Assembly (NCBI GenBank): GCA_049116315.1
Contig: JAGDZD010000015.1
Span: 336,217-400,216, forward strand
Direction of reading: 5' to 3'
From: Thalassobius sp049116315
GTDB taxonomy: Bacteria > Pseudomonadota > Alphaproteobacteria > Rhodobacterales > Rhodobacteraceae
Length of the DNA: 64,000 bases
Made by a program: the position numbers and the translations under genes. The notes beneath the pieces are model-generated. The model saw only the letters and a program-made list of their open reading frames with translations. It searched no databases and was not told the DNA's origin. Below, in pieces: positions 8,012 through 17,607 of this stretch (positions within the stretch are counted from its first letter, which is position 1; the number at the start of each line of letters is the position of its first letter).

Positions 8012-8072
8012 GGCGGGCCAATCTTTGTCACACCCACACCATATCTGAAGACAATCCACGGGAGAGGACCAT

Positions 8073-9479
8073 ATGACCGCCCCGAAGACACTCTATGACA
8101 AAATCTGGGATGCCCACGTCGCCCACGAAGCTGACGATGGCACCTGCCTGCTGTATATTGACCGCCATCTGGTTCACGAAGTGACCAGCCCACAGGCCTT
8201 TGAAGGTCTGCGTATGACGGGCCGCACCGTGCATGCACCTGAAAAAACCATCGCGGTGCCGGACCACAACGTTCCGACCACGCTGGACCGTGCCAACGGC
8301 ATCGAAAACGAAGAGAGCCGCATTCAGGTCGAAGCGCTGGACAAAAACGCCAAAGAATTTGGCGTGCACTATTACCCAGTGTCTGACGTGCGTCAGGGCA
8401 TCGTGCACATTGTTGGCCCAGAACAGGGTTGGACATTGCCGGGCATGACCGTTGTGTGCGGCGACAGCCACACAGCGACCCACGGGGCGTTTGGCGCTTT
8501 GGCACACGGCATCGGCACCTCTGAAGTTGAGCACGTTCTGGCAACTCAGACGCTGATCCAGAAGAAGTCCAAAAACATGAAGGTGGAAATCACCGGCAAG
8601 TTGAACCCTGGCGTGACCGCCAAGGACATCACCTTGGCCGTGATTGGTGAAACCGGCACCGCGGGCGGCACAGGTTATGTGATCGAATATTGCGGTGAAG
8701 CAATCCGTGATCTGTCGATGGAAGGTCGCATGACCGTCTGTAACATGGCCATCGAAGGCGGCGCGCGCGCCGGCCTGATCGCCCCGGACGAGACCACCTA
8801 TGAATATGTCAAAGGTCGTCCACACGCGCCCAAAGCGGGTCAGTGGGAAAATGCCTTGGCCTATTGGAAAACCCTGTTCACTGACGAAGGTGCAGAGTTT
8901 GACAAGGTAATCACCCTCAAAGGTGAAGACATTCAGCCCGTTGTGACTTGGGGCACCTCTCCTGAGGATGTTCTGCCGATCACTGGTGTTGTGCCAAGCC
9001 CCGAAGACTTCGAAGGGGGTAAGGTTGAAGCCGCCCGTCGCTCGATCGAGTATATGGGTCTGACACCTGGTCAAAAACTGACCGACATCGAAATCGACAC
9101 CGTGTTCATTGGGTCTTGCACCAACGGCCGTATCGAAGATTTCCGTGCCGTGGCCGAAGTGGTCAAAGGCAAGAAGATCAAAGACGGCATGCGGGCGATG
9201 ATTGTACCGGGCTCTGGCCTTGTGCGCGCGCAGGCCGAAGAAGAAGGTCTGGCGGATATCTTTAAGGAGGCCGGTTTTGAATGGCGTCTTGCAGGGTGTT
9301 CCATGTGTCTGGCGATGAACCCGGATCAGCTGAGCGAAGGTGAGCGTTGCGCCGCAACGTCGAACCGGAACTTCGAAGGTCGTCAGGGCTATAAAGGTCG
9401 CACACATCTGGTGTCGCCTGCCATGGCCGCCGCAGCGGCCTTGACTGGCAAGCTGACCGACATTCGCGACTTGATCTAA
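8073..9479 (+). CDS. leuC: 3-isopropylmalate dehydratase large subunit
   Basis: 468 residues, the usual LeuC length. With LeuD it isomerises 2-isopropylmalate to 3-isopropylmalate in leucine synthesis, using a [4Fe-4S] cluster. The three cluster cysteines are present: Cys349 in FIGSCTNGR and Cys409/Cys412 in AGCSMC. Other aconitase-family segments are VPDHNVPT, VCGDSHTATHGAFG and GTSEVEHVLATQ. leuD follows 12 bases after the stop. A leader-like ORF precedes it at 7925-8011. Confidence 0.98.
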   Translation: MTAPKTLYDKIWDAHVAHEADDGTCLLYIDRHLVHEVTSPQAFEGLRMTGRTVHAPEKTIAVPDHNVPTTLDRANGIENEESRIQVEALDKNAKEFGVHYYPVSDVRQGIVHIVGPEQGWTLPGMTVVCGDSHTATHGAFGALAHGIGTSEVEHVLATQTLIQKKSKNMKVEITGKLNPGVTAKDITLAVIGETGTAGGTGYVIEYCGEAIRDLSMEGRMTVCNMAIEGGARAGLIAPDETTYEYVKGRPHAPKAGQWENALAYWKTLFTDEGAEFDKVITLKGEDIQPVVTWGTSPEDVLPITGVVPSPEDFEGGKVEAARRSIEYMGLTPGQKLTDIEIDTVFIGSCTNGRIEDFRAVAEVVKGKKIKDGMRAMIVPGSGLVRAQAEEEGLADIFKEAGFEWRLAGCSMCLAMNPDQLSEGERCAATSNRNFEGRQGYKGRTHLVSPAMAAAAALTGKLTDIRDLI

Positions 9480-9491
9480 GGAGAGCACGAG

Positions 9492-10097
9492 ATGGAAAAG
9501 TTCGAAAAACTCCAAGGTATCGCCGCGCCAATGCCGCTGGTGAATATCGACACCGACATGATCATCCCAAAGGTCTTCTTGAAATCCATCGCCCGTACAG
9601 GCTTTGGTAAGAACCTGTTTGACGAGATGCGCTACAATCGCGACGGCACCGAAATCGAAGATTTTGTGCTGAACAAACCACAGTATCGCGAGGCCGAAAT
9701 TCTGGTCGCTGGTGATAACTTTGGGTGCGGATCTTCGCGTGAGCATGCGCCTTGGGCGATTGCAGATTTTGGCATCAAATGTGTGGTGTCGACCTCTTTC
9801 GCGGACATCTTCTTCAACAACTGTTTCAAGAACGGCATCCTGCCCGTTGTCTTGCCACAGGAACAAGTTGATCTGTTGATGGCGGATGCGGAAAAAGGCG
9901 CAAACGCGCGGATGACCGTGGATCTGGAAGCTCAGGAAATCACCACTTCAGACGGCGAAACCATCGCCTTCGAAGTGGATGCATTCAAAAAGCACTGCTT
10001 GTTGAATGGTTTGGATGACATCGGTCTGACACTTGAAAAGACCGACTCGATCAAATCCTTCGAAACTAAGATGGAAGCAGAGCGTCCCTGGGTTTGA
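9492..10097 (+). CDS. leuD: 3-isopropylmalate dehydratase small subunit
   Basis: 201 residues. The swivelling aconitase-D domain shows its signatures NIDTDMIIPKVFLKSI (near residue 18) and AGDNFGCGSSREHAPWAI (near 75), which bind the substrate carboxylates. It pairs with LeuC, whose gene ends 12 bases upstream, and AAGGAGAG before the ATG gives a strong ribosome site. A GAAA-loop terminator 22 bases downstream closes the leuCD transcript. Confidence 0.98.
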   Translation: MEKFEKLQGIAAPMPLVNIDTDMIIPKVFLKSIARTGFGKNLFDEMRYNRDGTEIEDFVLNKPQYREAEILVAGDNFGCGSSREHAPWAIADFGIKCVVSTSFADIFFNNCFKNGILPVVLPQEQVDLLMADAEKGANARMTVDLEAQEITTSDGETIAFEVDAFKKHCLLNGLDDIGLTLEKTDSIKSFETKMEAERPWV

Positions 10098-10118
10098 ACC
10101 AAGGCGAGCTAAGGCAAG

Positions 10119-10140
10119 GGCCGCTCCGAAAGGGGCGGCC
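10119..10140 (+). terminator. Intrinsic terminator of leuCD
   Basis: A 9-bp stem (GGCCGCTCC with GGGGCGGCC, one G-T wobble) closes a GAAA tetraloop and is followed by TTTGTCGTTT. It lies just after leuD. Confidence 0.8.
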
Positions 10141-10406
10141 TTTGTCGTTTGGGACTAGAGGTCACTTAGGGGTGTGCCACTAGATCTAGCATTGGCGTGT
10201 TGCAGGCAGCCTGTGTTTGATGCAATCGCGCACCACCTGACCCGATAAGATGGTGACTTTTCAGCATTATCATCCCGCCACCTTGAGCCGATGTTGGAAA
10301 CAAGGCAGGATTAAGGCGAGAATGAGGCAGGCCGTCAAAATGACGGCATCAAGTTGGAAACAGAGCGCATAAAAAAATCGCGCTTGGCCAGTTTGAAAGG
10401 GATCGG
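10141..10406. other. Non-coding interval with repeats, no gene seen
   Basis: About 266 bases between the leuCD terminator and the next gene. It contains a 7-bp perfect hairpin GCCGTCA-AAA-TGACGGC (10331-10347) and two copies of GTTGGAAACA exactly 60 bases apart (10293-10302 and 10353-10362). These could be regulator sites for the downstream gene or part of a small RNA, but there is no T-tract and nothing codes convincingly. Confidence 0.4.
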
Positions 10407-11246
10407 GTGTTGATCGAACGCGTATCGGGTGCATGCCTTCGGGCATTTTTTGTGGCGTTGCTTGTGGCAATGCCATCGTTGATGTTGCCGGGGACGGCAA
10501 CGGATGCCACAGCTATGATCGTCTTGTTGGCCTTTTTTGCCGGCCTCATGACCTTTGTGGAATATAACTCCAAATATCCGTCGGTGGTTGAGTTCCGTTT
10601 TACTGCGCCGTTCAATCGTTTGCGGTTCGGTGCGATGTTCTCCGTGGTTCTGGTTCTGTCCGTCATCATGCGGGCCGAAGCCTATCCCAATCAGATTGGA
10701 CAGCTGTTGCATGGCTTGGCCAATGTTCTTGGACGCATGGCGGATTTCCCCTATTCCCCGGTCCGTTTGGCGGTCTTGGCCTTGCCGGTGGGCACAGCAC
10801 CAGAGACCATTGAAATGGTACGCAGCGCCGCCGCAATTTCTTATCTAATCTCCGGAGCAGCGGTTCTGGTGTTTCTGTTTCAGGTGCAGGTGTTGAATTG
10901 GCCCATGCGCTCGGGGGCGTTTAATGTCTGGGTCAACTTGCCGATGTTTGACCCCACCAAGGGTGACGTGCTGGTGCGACTGGCACGGGATGCACGCATT
11001 AACGTGATGTTAGGCTTTATCCTGCCATTTTTGATCCCAGCCGTTGTGAAGACCACTGCGGTTTGGGTGGAACCCATGGTTCTGATGAAACCGCAGGCGC
11101 TGATTTGGTCGATGTCAATCTGGGCGTGTCTGCCCGCCAATATGATTATGCGAGGTCTGGCCATTGGCCGGGTCGCCGATATGATCGGCGAAAAGCGTCG
11201 CCGCGCCTATGCCGAAGCCAAGGCCGAAGGTATTCAAATCTCCTAA
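10407..11246 (+). CDS. Conserved multi-pass membrane protein, function unknown
   Basis: 279 residues from GTG (a TTG three bases on is equally possible). Six or so hydrophobic segments are visible (about 8-28, 33-48, 70-88, 140-163, 200-225, 232-250), with a basic C terminus (EKRRRAYAEAKAEG) that should be cytoplasmic. No named domain recognised; it has the look of the Rhodobacterales membrane proteins carried beside an EEP-family nuclease-like gene. The next gene starts within a few bases of its stop, so the two are probably translated together and may act together. Confidence 0.8.
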   Translation: MLIERVSGACLRAFFVALLVAMPSLMLPGTATDATAMIVLLAFFAGLMTFVEYNSKYPSVVEFRFTAPFNRLRFGAMFSVVLVLSVIMRAEAYPNQIGQLLHGLANVLGRMADFPYSPVRLAVLALPVGTAPETIEMVRSAAAISYLISGAAVLVFLFQVQVLNWPMRSGAFNVWVNLPMFDPTKGDVLVRLARDARINVMLGFILPFLIPAVVKTTAVWVEPMVLMKPQALIWSMSIWACLPANMIMRGLAIGRVADMIGEKRRRAYAEAKAEGIQIS

Positions 11247-11248
11247 AG

Positions 11249-12262
11249 TTGTGGCTTGTGGTCTGCGTGTTTTTGCCAAGCGTGCTGCTGGCGGAGACTT
11301 TGCGCGTCGCAACTTACAACGTGGATCTTGGTCGCAAAGGCCCGGGATTGATGTTGCGCGACATCCTGAAACCAGATGCACAGGTCCAAGCGGTTGTGGC
11401 GGTCATTGCCCAAGTTCAGCCCGACATCTTGTTCTTGCAAGGGATTGATTATGATCATGACCTGCATGGCCTGCGGGCGTTGCGCGATCACATTGCGCAG
11501 GCGCAGGTGGTTTATCCGCATGTTTACGCTGCAATACCCAACACGGGGATGCCAACCGGGGTTGATGTGGATGGCGACGGGCGTTTGGGCGGCGCGCGGG
11601 ATGCCCAAGGCTATGGGTGGTTTTCCGGATCTGGGGGGATGGCGCTCTTGTCGCGGTTCCCAATCAAGCGGGACCAAGTGCAGGATCTTTCCGCCATTTT
11701 ATGGATCGATCTGCCGGGATCAAATGCGGGCAAAGTATTGGTGTCTCCGGCGGTGCGCTCGGTCCAAAGGCTAAGCACGGTTGGCCATTGGGTTGTCCCG
11801 GTTGAGACCCCCGGGGGGGCGCTGACCCTGTTGGGTTTTCACGCGACACCACCTGTGTTTGACGGTCCTGAGGATCGCAACGGATTGCGCAATGGGGACG
11901 AATTGCGCCTTTGGCAGGCCTATCTTGATGGGGCTTATGGACAGGCGCCGCAGGAAAAATTTGTGCTTTTGGGCGATGCCAACAATGATCCCCTGCAAGG
12001 GGAGGGGCGCAAACCGGAATTAATGGGCTTGCTTTTGGATCCCCGACTTCAAGACGTGGAACCCGTCTCTGACCACTATGGCACAGCGACCGTGGATTGG
12101 CCCAAAACTGGCCGTTTTCGGGTGGATTATGTGTTGCCTTCGCAAGATATGCGGGTTCTGGCTTCGGGCGTGTACTGGCCTGAGGCGGCGGACCCTATGG
12201 CCCAGACAGTGGCGCAGGCCAGTCGCCACCGTCTGGTTTGGGTTGATCTTGCGCTGCGCTAG
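11249..12262 (+). CDS. Secreted endonuclease/exonuclease/phosphatase-fold protein
   Basis: About 337 residues if it begins at TTG 11249, which gives a short signal peptide (MWLVVCVFLPSVLLA-ETL); a GTG at 11258 is an alternative, and the longer open frame upstream lies inside the membrane-protein gene. EEP-fold landmarks are RVATYNVDL at the mature N terminus, GDANNDP near residue 240 and SRHRLVWVDL at the end. The catalytic glutamate normally found in a QExD/QEV motif is replaced: the sequence reads DILFLQGIDYDHD. It may therefore use a different metal ligand or be a non-catalytic or altered-specificity member. Periplasmic location fits a phosphodiesterase or nuclease role. Confidence 0.82.
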   Translation: MWLVVCVFLPSVLLAETLRVATYNVDLGRKGPGLMLRDILKPDAQVQAVVAVIAQVQPDILFLQGIDYDHDLHGLRALRDHIAQAQVVYPHVYAAIPNTGMPTGVDVDGDGRLGGARDAQGYGWFSGSGGMALLSRFPIKRDQVQDLSAILWIDLPGSNAGKVLVSPAVRSVQRLSTVGHWVVPVETPGGALTLLGFHATPPVFDGPEDRNGLRNGDELRLWQAYLDGAYGQAPQEKFVLLGDANNDPLQGEGRKPELMGLLLDPRLQDVEPVSDHYGTATVDWPKTGRFRVDYVLPSQDMRVLASGVYWPEAADPMAQTVAQASRHRLVWVDLALR

Positions 12263-12269
12263 CAGTCAC

Positions 12270-13163
12270 CTAAGTGGTGGCGAGCTGGTCCGCGCTTTTT
12301 TGCCCAAGATGCGCCGTGGCCCGCGCCAACGCTTGGTCCACCGGGGTCGGTTCAAAATCGGGCAACAGGGATTGCAAAGGCTCTGGATCAAGGTGATGGG
12401 GGGTGTCCCACAGATACCGCATCTCGCGCAGATACCTAAACAAGGGCATAAAGGGGGATGCCAACCGCAAAGGCCACCATGCCATTGATCTGGCAGTGAT
12501 CAAGCGCCCATGTGTGCGTCCGAGGATCTGCGCCATTTCCGTTCCTGTCATCGTGTAGCCCGCAAACGGGACATCGACAAACTTAGGCAGGGTGTCACGC
12601 ATTTCGCTGAGTGCCACGGTGGCGCGCGCCAGATCCGGCAGATAGGCCCAGGAATGGGGCGTGTTGAGATCCCCGGGATAGGTCAGTTTCCCCACGTTCA
12701 ACGACTTGGTGAGGATTTCGTCAAACCAGTTGCCCGAGGCTTGCGTGTCCAGAAAATCGCCAGCGCGGATCAGCAAAGTGCGCACGCCTTCGCGCCGATA
12801 CGCCGCCTCCATGTCAATGCGAAGCCGTCCCAACGGGTTCTGGGCCTTATGCGGAGTTTCGGCCCCCCACGGCAGCGGGGTGTCTGCGCCAAACACGTAG
12901 ACATTGCCGGGGAGCACCACCAAGGCGTCATGCTTAAGAGCCGCAGCGCGGATCTGCGCATGTATCGCAGGCAACTGACTGGCCCAATCTGGATAGAGCG
13001 GGTTTCCCGTCGCGACTATAACCTGCATTCCCTTGGCGGCATCGGGCAGCTGGTCTTTGCTGCGGTCAAATGTGTGAACGGACCAACCCGCTGTTTTGAA
13101 ACTTTGTGCGGCGTGCCGGCCAAAGCGCCCAGATGCACCCAAGATCAATACGTTCTTTTCCAT
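12270..13163 (-). CDS. NAD(P)-dependent epimerase/dehydratase-family protein
   Basis: 297 residues from the ATG giving MEKNVLILGASGRFGRHAAQ; AAGGATGAG precedes it, whereas the 29-residue upstream extension reads through the promoter region. The glycine motif GASGRFGRHAA is the Rossmann nucleotide-binding turn of atypical short-chain dehydrogenases. A VLPGNVYVFG segment follows, and the substrate is unknown. It is divergent from a LysR regulator across 93 bases, the classical arrangement for a regulated target gene, and convergent with the EEP gene with only seven bases between stops. Confidence 0.85.
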   Translation of the reverse strand: MEKNVLILGASGRFGRHAAQSFKTAGWSVHTFDRSKDQLPDAAKGMQVIVATGNPLYPDWASQLPAIHAQIRAAALKHDALVVLPGNVYVFGADTPLPWGAETPHKAQNPLGRLRIDMEAAYRREGVRTLLIRAGDFLDTQASGNWFDEILTKSLNVGKLTYPGDLNTPHSWAYLPDLARATVALSEMRDTLPKFVDVPFAGYTMTGTEMAQILGRTHGRLITARSMAWWPLRLASPFMPLFRYLREMRYLWDTPHHLDPEPLQSLLPDFEPTPVDQALARATAHLGQKSADQLATT

Positions 13164-13256
13164 TTGCTCATCCTTTGTTTCGTGATGTCGCCTATTTGGA
13201 GGTTTCAAGCTGCAAAGAACATTGCCCTCGCGCGCACACCGTGTATTCATTTTTGA

Positions 13257-14150
13257 ATGGCAGATCTTGATCGAACCGACTGGACCCTTGTGCGCAGCTT
13301 CTTGGCGGTTGCAGAAAGTGGATCGCTATCTGGGGCCGCGCGCGTGTTGCATGTCAGTCAGCCCACACTAGGCCGCCAAATTCGCCAAATGGAAACGACG
13401 CTGGGTGTGTCGTTGTTTGTGCGCCAGCCGCGTGGATTTGATCTGACCGAAGCAGGGCAATCCATTTTGCCGGCAGCCAAGCGAATGCAGGGCGCAATGA
13501 ATGAAATTGCGCTGACTGTGGCGGGGCAAGACACGCAGACCACCGGGTCGGTGCGCATCACAACCAGTGAAATTGTTGCCCACCACATTATGCCCGGCGT
13601 GATCGCAAAAATTCGCGCCACCCACCCGGGCATTGCCATCGACTTGGTGGCCAGTGATTCCAGTGAGAACCTTTTGTTTCGTGAAGCTGATATCGCGGTG
13701 CGGATGTATCGCCCTCAGCAGCTTGAGATTGTCACCCGTAAGTTGGGCAACATGCACTTGGCTGTCTGTGCTGCAAAGTCCTATCTTGAGCTGCGGGGGC
13801 GCCCGCGATCGGCGCAGGATCTCTTGGAACATGATTTGATCGGCTATGATCAAAGCGAACAAATCCTGCGTGGGATGCGTGATCTGGGCTGGCCTGCAAC
13901 GCGCGATTGGTTTGCGACGCGCTGTGACAATCAAAATGCCTATTGGGAACTGGTGAAATCCGGGTGCGGTATCGGGTTTGGGCAGCAAAGATTGATCCAG
14001 CTGACCCCGGAAATCGAAGAGCTGGACGTCGGTGTTGAAATCCCTCCGCTGGAGGTTTGGTTGGCCGCGCCGCAAACGCTACGCCAAACCCCCCGCATTT
14101 CTGCGGTTTGGGACCTGATCGCCGAGGGTCTGAAGCCCTTCGTTTCTTGA
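13257..14150 (+). CDS. LysR-family transcriptional regulator
   Basis: 297 residues. N-terminal winged helix (residues 9-66): LVRSFLAVAESGSLSGAARV, then LHVSQPTLGRQIRQMETTLG and LFVRQPRGFDLTEAG. The C-terminal two-lobed effector domain starts around 95 (GSVRITTSEIVAHHIMPGVI). Divergence from the epimerase gene suggests that gene is its target, with the binding site inside 13164-13256. leuB follows 52 bases downstream, but no sequence evidence ties this regulator to leucine. Confidence 0.93.
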   Translation: MADLDRTDWTLVRSFLAVAESGSLSGAARVLHVSQPTLGRQIRQMETTLGVSLFVRQPRGFDLTEAGQSILPAAKRMQGAMNEIALTVAGQDTQTTGSVRITTSEIVAHHIMPGVIAKIRATHPGIAIDLVASDSSENLLFREADIAVRMYRPQQLEIVTRKLGNMHLAVCAAKSYLELRGRPRSAQDLLEHDLIGYDQSEQILRGMRDLGWPATRDWFATRCDNQNAYWELVKSGCGIGFGQQRLIQLTPEIEELDVGVEIPPLEVWLAAPQTLRQTPRISAVWDLIAEGLKPFVS

Positions 14151-14202
14151 CCCTAGGGGCGTCAGAGGGTAGGCGTTTGCAAGCTTTGAAAACCAAGGAC
14201 AC

Positions 14203-15312
14203 ATGACTATGACCAACCCTTCACTTCTTATCCTGCCCGGTGACGGTATCGGCCCCGAAGTAATGGCCGAAGTTCGCAAAATCATTGACTGGTACGGTGA
14301 CAAACGCGGGTTGGCATTTGATGTCCAAGAAGATCTGGTCGGCGGCGCCGCCTATGACGCACATGGCACCCCATTGACCGATGCAACCATGGAACTGGCA
14401 CAGTCTGTTGACGCGGTTCTCTTGGGTGCGGTTGGCGGCCCAAAATATGACGATTTGGATTTCAGCGTAAAGCCCGAGCGTGGCCTGCTGCGGTTGCGCA
14501 AAGAGATGGATTTGTTCTCGAACCTGCGCCCTGCACAGTGTTTTGACGCGCTGGCCGATTTCTCATCTTTGAAAAAGGATGTGGTTGCTGGCCTCGACAT
14601 CATGATCGTGCGCGAACTGACCAGCGGCATCTATTTTGGCGAACCACGCGGCATCTTCGAAGAAGGCAACGAGCGCGTCGGCATCAACACCCAGCGCTAT
14701 ACCGAGTCTGAAATCGAACGGGTTGCGCGTTCTGCGTTTGAATTGGCCATGCGTCGCGGCAAAAAGCTGTGTTCGATGGAAAAAGCCAACGTGATGGAAT
14801 CTGGTATTCTTTGGCGCGAAGTGGTCACCGAAGTGGCCAAAGATTACCCCGAAGTTGAACTGAGCCACATGTATGCGGACGCGGGTGCGATGCAGCTTTG
14901 CCGCTGGCCCAAACAGTTCGATGTGATCGTAACTGACAACCTCTTTGGTGATCTGCTGTCTGATGCGGCTGCGATGCTGACAGGTTCGCTGGGCATGTTG
15001 CCGTCTGCAAGCTTGGGGGCTCCGATGGCCAATGGTCGTCCAAAGGCGCTGTACGAACCGGTACACGGGTCTGCTCCTGACATTGCGGGCCAAGCTAAGG
15101 CCAACCCGATTGCCTGTGTGCTGAGCTTTGCGATGGCGCTGCGCTATTCGTTTGACAATGGCACCGAGGCGGACCGCCTTGAAGCCGCTGTTGAAAAAGT
15201 GTTGGCCGATGGCGCACGCACAGCCGACCTGCTGGGTGAAGACGGCGTAGACCCGATCACCACGGGTCAGATGGGTGACGCGATTGTGGACGCGCTGAAC
15301 GCAAGCCTCTAA
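14203..15312 (+). CDS. leuB: 3-isopropylmalate dehydrogenase
   Basis: 369 residues. Oxidises and decarboxylates 3-isopropylmalate to 2-ketoisocaproate in leucine synthesis, with NAD+. Motifs: LPGDGIGPEVMAEV at the N terminus, RELTSGIYFGEPRG with the catalytic Tyr, and VTDNLFGDLLSDAAAMLTGSLGMLPSAS for metal and substrate. GSAPDIAGQAKANPIA closes the adenosine site. Two in-frame ATGs six bases apart (14203, 14209) both fit AAGGAC. It is separated from leuCD by about 4 kb of unrelated genes. Confidence 0.98.
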   Translation: MTMTNPSLLILPGDGIGPEVMAEVRKIIDWYGDKRGLAFDVQEDLVGGAAYDAHGTPLTDATMELAQSVDAVLLGAVGGPKYDDLDFSVKPERGLLRLRKEMDLFSNLRPAQCFDALADFSSLKKDVVAGLDIMIVRELTSGIYFGEPRGIFEEGNERVGINTQRYTESEIERVARSAFELAMRRGKKLCSMEKANVMESGILWREVVTEVAKDYPEVELSHMYADAGAMQLCRWPKQFDVIVTDNLFGDLLSDAAAMLTGSLGMLPSASLGAPMANGRPKALYEPVHGSAPDIAGQAKANPIACVLSFAMALRYSFDNGTEADRLEAAVEKVLADGARTADLLGEDGVDPITTGQMGDAIVDALNASL

Positions 15313-15337
15313 GGCGCAAGCTTAAGCTTAAGACGAC

Positions 15338-15375
15338 AAAGGCCCGCCAATTTTGGTGGGCCTTTTGGTTTTTGT
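15338..15375 (+). terminator. Intrinsic terminator of leuB
   Basis: AAAGGCCCGCCA pairs with TGGTGGGCCTTT (one wobble) around ATTT and is followed by TGGTTTTTG. A short tandem AAGCTTAAGCTTAAG precedes it. Confidence 0.8.
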
Positions 15376-15400
15376 CTGGGGCAGTTAGGCGGGGGGCCAG

Positions 15401-17554
<2,154 letters not shown>

Positions 17555-17607
17555 AGAGGTATGGGGTCCTATCGATCAGAGGCAACTATATTGACGGCCA
17601 GCTTAGC

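Noticed and set aside
8028..9866. 612-residue frame on the minus strand across leuC and leuD
   Set aside because: It is fully antisense to two genes with intact catalytic motifs. Its sequence is rich in His, Arg, Phe and Gln from reversed codon bias and has no domain.
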